Under the pieces are notes generated by a model. It saw nothing but the letters and a program-made list of their open reading frames with translations. It was not told the origin of the DNA and did not search any database. Source: an uncultured Dehalococcoidia bacterium (GTDB lineage: Bacteria > Chloroflexota > Dehalococcoidia > Lucifugimonadales > CAJWER01). From it: a stretch of DNA of 64,000 nt. A program made the position numbers and the translations under genes. This document shows positions 50,577-59,711 of this stretch, piece after piece. The DNA lies in NCBI GenBank assembly GCA_958296115.1, contig OY282442.1, positions 1,683,158 to 1,747,157 on the forward strand. The letters are read 5' to 3'. The first letter of the stretch is position 1. The number at the start of each line of letters is the position of its first letter.

Positions 50577-51646
50577 TCTTGCGCCTCCCCCTCGCCCTCC
50601 GCCAGCCGCTGCCCAGCGCGGCTCAGGTTGCCGAGAGACAGGCTCTCCATGAGCAGGAATATCTGTCCGAGCGCTATCATGGGTAGTATCAGGGCGGCGT
50701 GGACGACCGCGACGTAGGCTGCGGCAACTGAGCGGTCCACCTCTGCGAGCGGCAGGAGGACGAGCGTTTCGCGGGCCACTATCTCGAACAGCCCCAAGCC
50801 TCCGGGAGCGGCCGGGACGGACGCGCCGATATTCGACAGGGCTGTGACCAGCATGATAGCGACCGCCATCTCCACGAAGCCGTCGTAGGCCAAATGGAGG
50901 TCGAACGAGTAGCCGATGGCGAAGAAGAGACCGGCGTCGAAGAGCCAGACTGGCGCCGAGATGAGGAACATCGCCAGGACCGAGCGGGGGCTTCGCAGGG
51001 CTTCCAAGCCATGTATGAGCTTGTCCGCCAGCGGCTTGCCGCGCGACGCGAGGGCCATCGGCAGTGGGCGGAGCATGGCCTCGACCACCCGGGAGGCGCG
51101 GGCCGGCGCGTATGCGGCCAGCAGCAGGCCGACGAACGCTGCCGCGAACGGCAGGCTGATCGCCGCGGCGAGCGCGGGCCAAGGGACGCTCGACCTGTCG
51201 CCGAACCCCTCCGCGACGGCCAGCAGCGGCACGAAGACAGCAATGACGGCGACGAACACCAGCAGGGTGAGGGCGTCGAGCACCCGCTCGATGAAGATGG
51301 TCGCGAGCGCGGCGGTCTTGCTCACGCCCTCCCGCTCGCCCAGGTGGTAGCTGCGCACGAGCTCGCCGATGCGGAGCGGCAGGATGTTGTTCGCCATGTA
51401 CCCCACGACCACGACGGGGTAGAGCCGCGCAATGGAGATAGAGCGCATGTGTCGAAGGAGCATCTGCCATCGGGCGGTCCGGAACAGCACGGAGACCTGG
51501 TAGAGCAGGAGGGCCGGGACCAAGTACCAGTAGTTGGCGTCGGCCAGGGCGTCCACCAGTCGGTCCCAGTCGGTGGTCAGGAAGAAGAGTGCGAGGAACG
51601 CCGCGCCTACGCCCAGCCCGATCCAGTATTTCTTGGCGCCGCTCAC
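50573..51646 (-). CDS. Flippase-like membrane protein (LPG synthase TM/YbhN family)
   Basis: This 357-residue membrane protein has about eight helices. Family marks are FRTARWQMLLRHM after the second helix, YMANNILPLRIGELVRSYHLG, and SVPAAPGGLGLFEIVARETL in the later half. These belong to the lysylphosphatidylglycerol-synthetase TM/UPF0104 superfamily, including proteins that move or bind glycolipids. Operon with the flavin oxidoreductase downstream and a short acidic protein upstream. Confidence 0.84.
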   Translation of the reverse strand: MSGAKKYWIGLGVGAAFLALFFLTTDWDRLVDALADANYWYLVPALLLYQVSVLFRTARWQMLLRHMRSISIARLYPVVVVGYMANNILPLRIGELVRSYHLGEREGVSKTAALATIFIERVLDALTLLVFVAVIAVFVPLLAVAEGFGDRSSVPWPALAAAISLPFAAAFVGLLLAAYAPARASRVVEAMLRPLPMALASRGKPLADKLIHGLEALRSPRSVLAMFLISAPVWLFDAGLFFAIGYSFDLHLAYDGFVEMAVAIMLVTALSNIGASVPAAPGGLGLFEIVARETLVLLPLAEVDRSVAAAYVAVVHAALILPMIALGQIFLLMESLSLGNLSRAGQRLAEGEGEAQE

Positions 51647-51653
51647 TGCTGGC

Positions 51654-51911
51654 TCAAGATTCCCATTCGTCGTCGTCCGCCGTCTGTTCGTATCCGAGCC
51701 GGAGGAGCGCCTCCTGGAGGGTGGGAAGCCAGCCGCGGGTGGTTGCTTCGGCAGGCGCGGTGATTTCCAGGGTCCCGTCCGGCTGCTGCGACACCATCCC
51801 CATCCCGTCCCTGTCGAGGGGAACGCTGATAGTCTCCCTGTCGATGCCGAACAGGTCGGTAACCTCGTAGATCGCCATCATATCGTCCATCCCGATGATG
51901 TCGTCGGTCAC
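51654..51911 (-). CDS. Small acidic hypothetical protein
   Basis: This 85-residue protein is rich in Asp, Glu and Met (for example MTDDIIGMDDMMAIYEVTD), with no membrane segment. I recognise no family. It lies seven bases before the flippase-like gene and 113 bases after the TPR lipoprotein gene on the same strand, so it may belong to the former operon. Confidence 0.6.
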   Translation of the reverse strand: MTDDIIGMDDMMAIYEVTDLFGIDRETISVPLDRDGMGMVSQQPDGTLEITAPAEATTRGWLPTLQEALLRLGYEQTADDDEWES

Positions 51912-51982
51912 ATACGCCCCCGCCAGGTTGTTCTAGGCGCTCCCAGGCCGCCTATCCCACTGGGCTTCAATTATTGCACAAG

Positions 51983-52000
51983 CGGCGCCTGTTGGCGCCG
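51983..52000 (-). terminator. Hairpin downstream of the TPR lipoprotein gene
   Basis: CGGCGCC (51983-51989) and GGCGCCG (51994-52000) form a 7-bp GC stem with a 4-base loop, 24 bases past the TPR stop on the minus strand. The following tract CTTGTGCAATAATT is only moderately T-rich, so this is a weak terminator call. Confidence 0.35.
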
Positions 52001-52024
52001 ACCCTCGACGGCCTGCGAGGCTTC

Positions 52025-53599
52025 TCACTCCTGCCCCCTTGCCGCCTCGAGCTGCGCCATCAGCCTCGCCTCGTCGTATCCGAGCTCCACCGCCTGCGCG
52101 ATGTCCTCCGCGATAGTCTCCTCGTTGCCCAGCGCGGCGTTCGCTATCGCCCGGTTCACGTAGCCCAGCGGGTGGTACGGGTTGAAATTCACTGCGCTGT
52201 CGTAGTCCGCCAGCGCCGCCTCGACGTTGCCCAGCGCCGCCTGCGCTATCCCTCGGTTGGCGAACGCCCGCCCATCCGTCGGCTCCAGCCGTATCGCCTC
52301 GTCCAGGTCTTGGATAGCTATCTCGTGCCGGCCCAGCTTCGAGTGCGCGATGCCCCGGTCCACGAAGGCCCTGCTGTGCTGTGGGTCTATCTGCAGCGCC
52401 GCGCCGTAGTCCTCGATAGCCGCGTCCAACTCTCCCTTGCGGGCAAACGCCGCGCCCCGGTCCACGTACAGCGCCGGGTCGTTCGGGGAGAGCTCGATTG
52501 CGATGTCGAAGAACTGGATAGCCCGGTCGAGCTCCCCTGTCAGCATTAGCGCCAGGCCCGTTCCCGCGTAGGGCCGAGGGTCATCCGGCTCCAGGTCCAT
52601 CGCCCTCTCGTAGTCCTCGACCGCCAGCCCGAACTCCTGCAGCTCGCGGTACGCCTGCCCGCGCCCCATGTAGAGGTTCCCTATGTCCGGCAGCATTGCA
52701 ATCGCTTGCGTGTAGTCCTCGATAGCCTGCTGGTACTTGCCCAGCTGCGCGTTCACCTCCGCCCGTTGGACGTAATTCTGCGCGTTGGCTGGGTCCTGCT
52801 CGATGGCGATGTCGTATGCTTGGGCCGACTCGCGCAGGAACCCCAGCTCGGTGTACTTGTCTCCTGCGTCTATCAGGAACCCCGTGTTGTCCGGTTCGAG
52901 CCTCACGGCCTCGTTCAGGTGCCGAAACGCGACCTCGAAATCGCCAAGCTGGCTGTACGCGGCCCCGCGGTTGTAGTAGGCCGCCGCGTTGCTTGGGTCT
53001 AGGTGTATCGCCTCCGCGAAGTCCCGGATCGCCTCCCGTATCGAACCTATCTGGCCTCTGGCCGTTCCTCGGTTCGTATAGACCTCCGAGCTCGTAGGGT
53101 CGAGCTCTATCGAGCGGTCGTAGTCTCTGACCGCCTTGTGGTACTCCCGCAGCTTGGCGTAGGAGTTGGCGCGGTTGTTGTAGAGCCGCGCGTCGTTCTG
53201 GTCCAGCCCGATCGCCTCGTCGTAGGCCCGCACGGCGTTCCTGTACTCCCCCAGGCTCGCGTACGCGAACCCTCGCAGCGAGTGAGCCCGGACGCTCTCC
53301 GGGTCGAGCCTGCTCGCCTCCTCTAGGTCCTCGATGGCTCGCCTGTACGCCTCCAGCCCGATGTAGGCGTTCGCCCGCTCGATGTACAGATCCACGGCCG
53401 CCGCGTCGATTTCGATAGCGGCGTCGTACTCGACCAGCGCGTCCTGGTATTTCCGGTCTGCCAGGTACTGCCGCCCGATGGTCCTGTGCCTGTCGGCCTC
53501 CTGTATCTGCTGCTCGGTCAGGCGCTCGCAGGCGGCCAGGACGAGGGCGGCGAGAAGAGCGGCAAGGAGCCCCTTCGCCAGCGCTGCATGGTTGCTCAT
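52025..53599 (-). CDS. TPR-repeat lipoprotein
   Basis: This 524-residue protein has a lipoprotein signal (LLAALLAALVLAAC, Cys 23 lipidated) followed by about 13-14 tetratricopeptide repeats of 34 residues, such as AAAYYNRGAAYSQLGDFEVA and DPALYVDRGAAFARKGELDA. TPR arrays bind peptides or other proteins, here outside the membrane. It begins eight bases after the stop of the membrane molybdopterin oxidoreductase, suggesting a shared operon, possibly as scaffold or assembly factor. Confidence 0.87.
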   Translation of the reverse strand: MSNHAALAKGLLAALLAALVLAACERLTEQQIQEADRHRTIGRQYLADRKYQDALVEYDAAIEIDAAAVDLYIERANAYIGLEAYRRAIEDLEEASRLDPESVRAHSLRGFAYASLGEYRNAVRAYDEAIGLDQNDARLYNNRANSYAKLREYHKAVRDYDRSIELDPTSSEVYTNRGTARGQIGSIREAIRDFAEAIHLDPSNAAAYYNRGAAYSQLGDFEVAFRHLNEAVRLEPDNTGFLIDAGDKYTELGFLRESAQAYDIAIEQDPANAQNYVQRAEVNAQLGKYQQAIEDYTQAIAMLPDIGNLYMGRGQAYRELQEFGLAVEDYERAMDLEPDDPRPYAGTGLALMLTGELDRAIQFFDIAIELSPNDPALYVDRGAAFARKGELDAAIEDYGAALQIDPQHSRAFVDRGIAHSKLGRHEIAIQDLDEAIRLEPTDGRAFANRGIAQAALGNVEAALADYDSAVNFNPYHPLGYVNRAIANAALGNEETIAEDIAQAVELGYDEARLMAQLEAARGQE

Positions 53600-53607
53600 G
53601 TGCCTCG

Positions 53608-55245
53608 CTAAATCGAAGCCGACTTGCTGTGGAGTCCGGTGGCTCCGCTGGGGCGGTTTTCGCGGAACTCCTCGATCTGGGGAGCGCCGTCCCGCTCGGC
53701 TGCGCGAACTTGGAAGACGTGCCTGCCTGCCTGGAAGGGCCATTCGTAGCGCCAGATAACCCACGTGGCCTCGGATAGGGGCGAGCGGAGCTCGGCCGGC
53801 ATCCAGGGGCCGCCGTCCACGCGGACCTCGACCTTAGATATGCCTCGCACGCCCGCGTACGCGATGCCGCCGACGGGAACGAGGGTCTGTCCGTCGTTCT
53901 CGTATGCGGCGTCCACGGCGACGGTGTCCACGACGGATACGGTCTTGACCTGCGCGAGCTCGTCCCAGCCGCGCTCGACCCAGTAGCCCTCGCGGTACTC
54001 CTCGGTGAGCTCCATGCCGGTTATCCATTTCGGCTGCTTCATGCCGTAGCGGTCGGGCCTCCAGATGCGGAGCGGGAAGCCGTGGTCGACGGGGATCGGG
54101 TGGCCGTCCCATGCGTAGGTGAGCATGAGGCGCTCGTCCGCCGCGATTTCGTCGAGGGGGACGGTCTCGTAGAAGCCGTCGCCGGATGTGATGTAGAGGT
54201 ATCGAGCGTTGCTGCGGACCTGGGCGTCTTCGAGGATCCGCTGCATACTCACGCCGGTCCAGTAGGTCGTGCTGATGAGGTCGCCGCCGAGCCTGTTGGA
54301 TATGCAGGACAGAGTTACGTAGTGGCTCTGGGACTCGTAGTTGTCGCGGATGTCGTCGAGGCTGAGCATGAGCGGGTTGTCCACGAGCCCCGTGATGGGC
54401 AGGACGTAGCCGGTTCCGTCTATGACGGTTGGGGAGACCCTGATGAAGACCTTGTAGTGGTCCTTGATGGGGGTGTATTCGGGGCGCGTGCCCGGCGCGG
54501 GCATGGTCGAGTCGCCTGCGTTGGGGAAGGGCGACCTAGGGCTGCCCTGGGTCTCGTGCGCCATGGTCGTGTCGGCCTCGTTGTCCCGCCTGCGCTGCTC
54601 CGAGCGGGCGAGCAACTGGCCTACGCCTGCGCCGACGACGGTGACCGTGGCGGTTGCCGCGCCGAGCCGGACGAGGAACTGGCGCCTGCCCATGGCAGTG
54701 GCTGCGCGTGTCTCCGCGCCGACGGATACGGCGTCGGGAGGCGCGGCAGGCTCGAGGGCGGCGTAGCTGTAGGCGGCCGCCAGACCCCAGGCGAGGAAGA
54801 GCGCGAGGAGCCATATGATGACGAGGGTTGGGGGAGCGGTGGAGGGGCCGATGGCTATGCTTATGGCTATGATGGGCAGTCCGAGCAGGGCTCCGAGTAC
54901 TAGCCCGCTGGCCCTGCTGGCGAGTCGCAGCCGCGAGCGTATGGCGAAGTAGGCGGCGCCGGCGATTATGCCGATCGCCATGAACTGGGCCATCGCGGCG
55001 ATCTGCTCGGCGGTCTTGGCGCTGTCGGCGACGCTGATGTCGAGCAGGCGCATCCCGTCGATCATGAGGTCTATGGCGAAGGTTATCATCGGGCCGGGCA
55101 TGACGCGGGTTATCCAGTCGAAGAGGTCGTAGGGTACGAGGGGGAGGTCGAGCAGCTTGTTTGCGAGATACAGAGCTCCTGTTAGGGCCGCCGTGAGCAG
55201 CCCGCCAACGATAGCTCCGGTTCCGAGGCGCAATTCACGCATCAT
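53608..55245 (-). CDS. Membrane-anchored molybdopterin oxidoreductase (sulfite-oxidase type)
   Basis: This protein of about 545 residues starts at the MMREL ATG with GGAGG five bases upstream; an ATG at 55272 is an alternative. The first 165 residues hold about four or five membrane helices. An RRQFLVRLGAA twin-arginine-like motif plus hydrophobic stretch (about 185-210) follows, then the molybdopterin domain with the Mo-ligand Cys in VTLSCISNRLGGD, and a C-terminal Ig-like domain (VRVDGGPWMPAELRSP). The catalytic part should lie outside. The substrate could be sulfite or a protein methionine sulfoxide. Confidence 0.85.
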   Translation of the reverse strand: MMRELRLGTGAIVGGLLTAALTGALYLANKLLDLPLVPYDLFDWITRVMPGPMITFAIDLMIDGMRLLDISVADSAKTAEQIAAMAQFMAIGIIAGAAYFAIRSRLRLASRASGLVLGALLGLPIIAISIAIGPSTAPPTLVIIWLLALFLAWGLAAAYSYAALEPAAPPDAVSVGAETRAATAMGRRQFLVRLGAATATVTVVGAGVGQLLARSEQRRRDNEADTTMAHETQGSPRSPFPNAGDSTMPAPGTRPEYTPIKDHYKVFIRVSPTVIDGTGYVLPITGLVDNPLMLSLDDIRDNYESQSHYVTLSCISNRLGGDLISTTYWTGVSMQRILEDAQVRSNARYLYITSGDGFYETVPLDEIAADERLMLTYAWDGHPIPVDHGFPLRIWRPDRYGMKQPKWITGMELTEEYREGYWVERGWDELAQVKTVSVVDTVAVDAAYENDGQTLVPVGGIAYAGVRGISKVEVRVDGGPWMPAELRSPLSEATWVIWRYEWPFQAGRHVFQVRAAERDGAPQIEEFRENRPSGATGLHSKSASI

Positions 55246-55425
55246 GCCCACCTCCAAAGAGTAGTCAGCCATAATCTTACAATAATTGAAGCTGCCGCGC
55301 CGCCATCATATGTCCGTTTAGACGTGATTGCCCTGGCTGCATGGTCTGAGTTCGAGGTCGGCCCGCTGAACCACCCTGGCCGCCGGAGCAGGCGTAACCG
55401 CCCTCGCGCTGCTCATCCTGAATCT

Positions 55426-55448
55426 CCCTCTCCCGTCAAGGGAGAGGG
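55426..55448. repeat. Intergenic palindrome upstream of Mo oxidoreductase
   Basis: CCCTCTCCC, loop GTCAA, GGGAGAGGG. It lies between the MFS stop and the oxidoreductase start on the same strand, in a 190-base gap that otherwise holds nothing I can name. Confidence 0.75.
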
Positions 55449-55462
55449 ATAAGGCCGTCCAG

Positions 55463-56719
55463 TTACGCGGGTGTGCTTGCGGGGAGGCCGTGGGAGTAGA
55501 TTCGTCGGAGGGTCGGCAGGTTCCAACTTACGAACATGGTGAGTATGAACGCCGCGCCGCCGACGCCGAGCAGGATGGGTGCGTTCAGGCGGTCGGCGAG
55601 GACGCCGTTGAATAGGTTGGCGGCGGCCATCATGCCGCCCACGTGGATGGAGTAGACCGAGCCGACTCTCCCGCGCACGGCGTCGGGGACGATGGACTGT
55701 ATCATCGTGTGTGTGAGGGTCATGAATCCGGCCTGTGTCGCGCCCATGACGGCGGCTCCCGCCAGCGCCATGTACATGTTCGGCGCGGCTGCGAGCAGGA
55801 TGGGGGAGAGGCCGCTGAGCGCTCCGAGGTTCAGGAGCAGCCGCCCCTTCGATGACTCGCTGCGGACGCCGGCCAGCGCTATCACGGAGGTCAGCGCGCC
55901 CGCGCCTACGGCCATCATCAACAGGCTGAAGCCGCCGCCCTCCGCGTCTAATTGCTGGCGCGAGAGCACCGGGAGAAGCGACTCGAAGGACATGGTCAGC
56001 CCGCAGTGGAAGAGGGCTAGGAGTACTATGGCAAGGAGCGCGGGCGTGCGGTACACGTAGGTCAGCCCGGCTGTGAAGTTGGCCGCGAAGCTCTTGGCGG
56101 GGTCCATCTTGCCGGTGGAGGGAGTGCGTATCCTGAGTGTGAGCGCCAGCCCGACCAGGTAGAACCCCGAGCATAGGAAGAAGGCCGCCTCTGCGCCCAC
56201 GAATTGGAGCAGGGGGGCGATGGCCGCCGGGCCGAGCAGCCGAGAGCCGTGGCCGGCGGCCTGGTTGAGGGCGATTGCGTTGAGGAGGAGCCGGCGGGGC
56301 ACGAGGTTCGGTATGAGGGCCTGGGAGGCGGGCATCATGGCGGCCCTCGCGGAGCCGTTGACGAAGGCGAGCGCGACCAGCGTCCACACCTCGATCGAGT
56401 CGGTAACCACGAGGACGCCCAGCACGAGGTTGTGCGTGGTGTTGACGGCGAACATGGCGGCGACGACGGCGCGCCTGTCGAACCTGTCTGACAGGTAGCC
56501 GGTGAACGGGGTTACGAGCACCCTGGGTATCATGGCGGCGAAGGTTACGACACCGACCCATAGGGAGGAGTCGGTGACAGCGTAGATGAGCCAGCCGCGG
56601 GCGACGATGAGGGCCCACGCCGCCGCGCCTGCGGAGAAGCTGGCTATCCACAGGGTGCGGAAGTCGCGGTGATATAGGGCCTCCAGGTATCTCGGCAGCC
56701 GGCTGCGGGCGCGCTTCAT
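55463..56719 (-). CDS. MFS transporter (EntS-like)
   Basis: This 418-residue protein has about 12 membrane helices. YHRDFRTLWIASFSAGAAAW is the typical N-terminus of the EntS-like (MFS_3) branch, GYLSDRFDRRAVVAAMF is motif A, and IVPDAVRGRVGSVYS the conserved cytoplasmic loop of that branch. Such proteins export siderophores, drugs or other small molecules. It follows the CocE-type hydrolase by 11 bases in the same direction. Confidence 0.87.
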   Translation of the reverse strand: MKRARSRLPRYLEALYHRDFRTLWIASFSAGAAAWALIVARGWLIYAVTDSSLWVGVVTFAAMIPRVLVTPFTGYLSDRFDRRAVVAAMFAVNTTHNLVLGVLVVTDSIEVWTLVALAFVNGSARAAMMPASQALIPNLVPRRLLLNAIALNQAAGHGSRLLGPAAIAPLLQFVGAEAAFFLCSGFYLVGLALTLRIRTPSTGKMDPAKSFAANFTAGLTYVYRTPALLAIVLLALFHCGLTMSFESLLPVLSRQQLDAEGGGFSLLMMAVGAGALTSVIALAGVRSESSKGRLLLNLGALSGLSPILLAAAPNMYMALAGAAVMGATQAGFMTLTHTMIQSIVPDAVRGRVGSVYSIHVGGMMAAANLFNGVLADRLNAPILLGVGGAAFILTMFVSWNLPTLRRIYSHGLPASTPA

Positions 56720-56730
56720 GGCATCGGCGT

Positions 56731-58410
56731 TTACGACGCCGGTATGACGGGCAGCGCGAGGTGGGACGGGTAGTCCCGGCTGTGGTGAACCGTCTGGCGC
56801 GCGACGCGCATCTCCGCGCTCTTGCCGTAGGGGGCGCTGGTGTTCAGGTTGCGGTCGAACCTGGGGAAGTTGGACGACGACACTTCGAGGCGCAGCGCGT
56901 GCCCTTTTCTGAACACGTTGGCCGTAACCCCGACCTCTATCTCGTACTCATAGACCTTGTTCGGGGTCAGCGGGGCGGGGTCCGTCCGGCTCTCCCTGTA
57001 CCTCGCCCTCACTATCCCATCGCAGAGATTCATGGCGTATCCGGTGGACGAGACGTCCACTATCTTGGCGGTCCAGTCGGTGTCGGGGGCGTCGGTCTGG
57101 GCGTATAGGACGAGGGTTATGGGGCCGGTGATTTCGGTATCCCGCTCGAACGGGGCGGACGTGAAGCATAGCACGTCGTTCCGCATCTCGACGCCGCGCT
57201 GGTCGTATGGCCCCCAGGGAACTATGTGAGGCGAGCAGCAGTTGTTGCCGCCGACTGTCTGGACGGGGTGTTCGGGGTCGTAAGTGAAGTTGTCGGGCCG
57301 CTCGGCGCCAGGCGGCTCGGTTGTGAGCGCGCCGTCGCCGCGGGCGGAGTTGGCGCGGCCGCCTGAATGGAGATACCACTTCTGCCAATCGGTCCTGGCG
57401 AGGGGCCACTCGCGCTCGTCGCGCCAGAGGTTCGCGCCCATGACGAACAGCCGGATGGGGGCTTCGTCGACGATGCCGTTGTCAATGCCCTTGAGCCAGT
57501 AGTCGAACCAGCGCATTTCGATGGCGTCGAGGTCGATCATGGACTGTGCGCCGAAGTCTATGTCGCCGGTCTTGGTGGACTGGCTGAGGGCGTGGGGCCA
57601 GGGGCCGACGATGGCCTTGCTCCTGCGGGCCTCCGGCGTGCGGCCGTTCGCGCGCATTCCGTTGAAGTTGTCGAAGGTGTCGGAGGCGTATAGGTCGAAC
57701 CAGCCGCCCATGTTCAGGGCGGGCGCGGCGACCTCGCCCCACTTGTCGGACACGTCTATCGCCCTCCAGTAGTCGTCGTATGCGGGGTGGTCTATCCAGT
57801 CCTTCCAGAACTGGAGGCGTCGTCCGGAGAGTTCGTCAATGTCGTATATGGGGAGCTCGCGGAAGGCCTCCGTCCAGTTGTGGTATTCGATGCTCTGGGC
57901 GGTGCGGCCGTTCGTGCGCATTCCCCAGCTCATTGCGACGTTGAGCTGGAGGGCGCCGCCGGGGTAGACGAGGCCGCTGAAGAAGTCGGAGCATATCACG
58001 CGGGGGACGGTGCAGGTGAGGTACTTGCTCCTGAGGGGGGCGCTGATGAGCTGGACGAGGCCGCCGTAGGAGCTGCCGGACATGCCGACCTTGCCGTTGC
58101 TCCACTCCTGCGCGCCGACCCACTCCTGGGTGTCGAAGCCGTCCTCCGCGTCGTGATGGAACGGGTAGTGGTCGCCGTCGGAGTCCCATCGCCCCCTGGT
58201 GTCCTGTATAACGCATGCGTACCCGTGGTTCGCGAGGGTACGGCCCTTCTCTATCATGATGTCCATGTTGTTGCTGTAAGGCGTGCGCATGAGAATTGTG
58301 GGGAACTGGCCGCGCGCTCTTGGCAGGTACAGGTCAGACGACAGGTCCACGCCGTCGCGCATGGGGGTGTTGACGTTGAGCCGCATCTCGACTTCGTATC
58401 CAGGGTTCAT
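56731..58410 (-). CDS. CocE/NonD family alpha/beta hydrolase
   Basis: This 559-residue peptidase-S15-like hydrolase opens with MRLNVNTPMRDGVDLSSDLY, the usual first strands. VGMSGSSYGGLVQ holds the nucleophile Ser (about 114). The cap and a C-terminal jelly-roll (ITGPITLVLYAQTDAPDTDW and RLEVSSSNFPRFDRN) complete the cocaine-esterase plan. Likely cytosolic, acting on esters or acyl-peptides. The upstream neighbour is a small lipoprotein 10 bases away; the MFS gene follows. Confidence 0.87.
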   Translation of the reverse strand: MNPGYEVEMRLNVNTPMRDGVDLSSDLYLPRARGQFPTILMRTPYSNNMDIMIEKGRTLANHGYACVIQDTRGRWDSDGDHYPFHHDAEDGFDTQEWVGAQEWSNGKVGMSGSSYGGLVQLISAPLRSKYLTCTVPRVICSDFFSGLVYPGGALQLNVAMSWGMRTNGRTAQSIEYHNWTEAFRELPIYDIDELSGRRLQFWKDWIDHPAYDDYWRAIDVSDKWGEVAAPALNMGGWFDLYASDTFDNFNGMRANGRTPEARRSKAIVGPWPHALSQSTKTGDIDFGAQSMIDLDAIEMRWFDYWLKGIDNGIVDEAPIRLFVMGANLWRDEREWPLARTDWQKWYLHSGGRANSARGDGALTTEPPGAERPDNFTYDPEHPVQTVGGNNCCSPHIVPWGPYDQRGVEMRNDVLCFTSAPFERDTEITGPITLVLYAQTDAPDTDWTAKIVDVSSTGYAMNLCDGIVRARYRESRTDPAPLTPNKVYEYEIEVGVTANVFRKGHALRLEVSSSNFPRFDRNLNTSAPYGKSAEMRVARQTVHHSRDYPSHLALPVIPAS

Positions 58411-58420
58411 GGCTGCCTCC

Positions 58421-58747
58421 TCATTGCTCTATGAGCGAGCATGGCGATACGGCGCCGGACGCCTCGTACACCCGCCATTCCCGGGCGCCCTCGCCGGTCG
58501 AATAGACTCGCCAGACGCGGCCGCCGAGGTACTCCTCGCGCAGATCCTGTCCGAACGCGGACTCCAGGCAGGCGTTGTACAGGGCGTCTATGCGCTGGAC
58601 GGTGGAGTCCACGCCGTCCAGCTCCACCGCGCGGCTCTGGACGAGGGCGATGGCCTCGCCGTCGGCGAACTCCGGCTCGGGCCCTCCGACGCATCCGGCG
58701 ACTGCCAGCAGCAACGCCAGGAAGGCCGCCAAGTAGAGTGATGCCAT
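58421..58747 (-). CDS. Small lipoprotein
   Basis: This 108-residue protein has a lipobox LLLAVAGC (Cys about 19). The mature part is soluble, with a further two Cys (YNACLES and VSPCSLIEQ) that could form a disulfide. I recognise no family. It is first in a run with the CocE hydrolase and MFS transporter. Confidence 0.65.
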   Translation of the reverse strand: MASLYLAAFLALLLAVAGCVGGPEPEFADGEAIALVQSRAVELDGVDSTVQRIDALYNACLESAFGQDLREEYLGGRVWRVYSTGEGAREWRVYEASGAVSPCSLIEQ

Positions 58748-58802
58748 TTTGTTTGGATTACGCTATGAATGGGTCCAAGCGCCAGAGCCGCCCCATCCTA
58801 AC

Positions 58803-58820
58803 CTTCCCCCAGAGGGAAAG
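58803..58820. repeat. Weak copy of the intergenic palindrome family
   Basis: CTTCCCCCAGAGGGAAAG is an imperfect stem with a short loop, in the 200-base gap between the small lipoprotein start and the maleate-isomerase-like stop. Nothing else is recognisable in that gap. Confidence 0.4.
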
Positions 58821-58947
58821 GACGAAAGGTGAGCGGGGATGCGCGGCATATGCGCCCGCACTCGGCAACTTGGTATGACGCGGGCATGGCTCTCGGCGCT
58901 CACGGGTTGTTTGGGCGGGGGCAGTGTACGTTTGCCGAATGCCCCTG

Positions 58948-59691
58948 TCAACGAGCCGGGCTGCGATAGAGACTGCCGAGTCCGGGCATCTGCGTGGCCG
59001 CGCCAGCTATGCGGAGGAGGCGCCACACGGTCGCCTGCAGGGCCGACACCACGGGCTTCGTCAAGGCAGCCTCCATCGAGTCTATGATGGAAGACGTCCT
59101 CATGCTGGTGCAGCTTACGAACACGCCGTCGGCGTCCGGCCGGTTCACGAGCTGCAGGACCAGATCGCTGATGTCCTGTTGGGGGATGTCTTCGATGCCG
59201 CCGAGCTTGTTGAGTCCTCTCATATGAACCACTTCGAAGCCGTTGCCCTCCAGGAACTGGGCCAGACGCTCGTTGAGCTCGTCCACGTGGGGAGACAGGA
59301 CAGACACGCGCCGCACGTCGAGGACGCGGAGCGCCTCGACTGCGGCGGACGAAGTGGTGGTTGCCGGGAGGCCGGTGGCCGCGGCTATCCGGTCCGCGAT
59401 GTCGCGGTCGCCGCCCACCCCTCTTATGTAGCTGGCCGAAGTGCATCCGTAGCCGATTGCGCCCACTCCCAAGGGAACGAGGTCCTTTCCGGACTCCTCG
59501 ATGCCGGAGTCTCCCGGCATCTGGAGCAGGCGTTCCAGGGTGATGCCTCTCGTCAAGTCGGGCTGATTGCGCCGCCGCGTCTCCACCATGTGGAGCCTCA
59601 CGCCCGCTGGCACGAATCGCAGCGTCTCTTGGATGTCATCCTGGCTGGGCGGGCCCGGCCAGACTATGCCGATGGACTGCGGCGCGTTCAT
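58948..59691 (-). CDS. Maleate isomerase / arylmalonate decarboxylase-like protein
   Basis: This 247-residue Asp/Glu-racemase superfamily protein has two expected catalytic cysteines: AIGYGCTSASYI near residue 80 and FVSCTSMRTSSI near 195. RVSVLSPHVDELNERLAQFL is the conserved middle strand-helix. The pattern is closest to maleate isomerases. GGAGG lies eight bases before ATG 59691. It follows the creatinase-like gene by 20 bases, so both may act in one nitrogen-compound degradation path. Confidence 0.83.
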   Translation of the reverse strand: MNAPQSIGIVWPGPPSQDDIQETLRFVPAGVRLHMVETRRRNQPDLTRGITLERLLQMPGDSGIEESGKDLVPLGVGAIGYGCTSASYIRGVGGDRDIADRIAAATGLPATTTSSAAVEALRVLDVRRVSVLSPHVDELNERLAQFLEGNGFEVVHMRGLNKLGGIEDIPQQDISDLVLQLVNRPDADGVFVSCTSMRTSSIIDSMEAALTKPVVSALQATVWRLLRIAGAATQMPGLGSLYRSPAR

Positions 59692-59711
59692 GGGGTCCTC
59701 CTGGAATTGGC

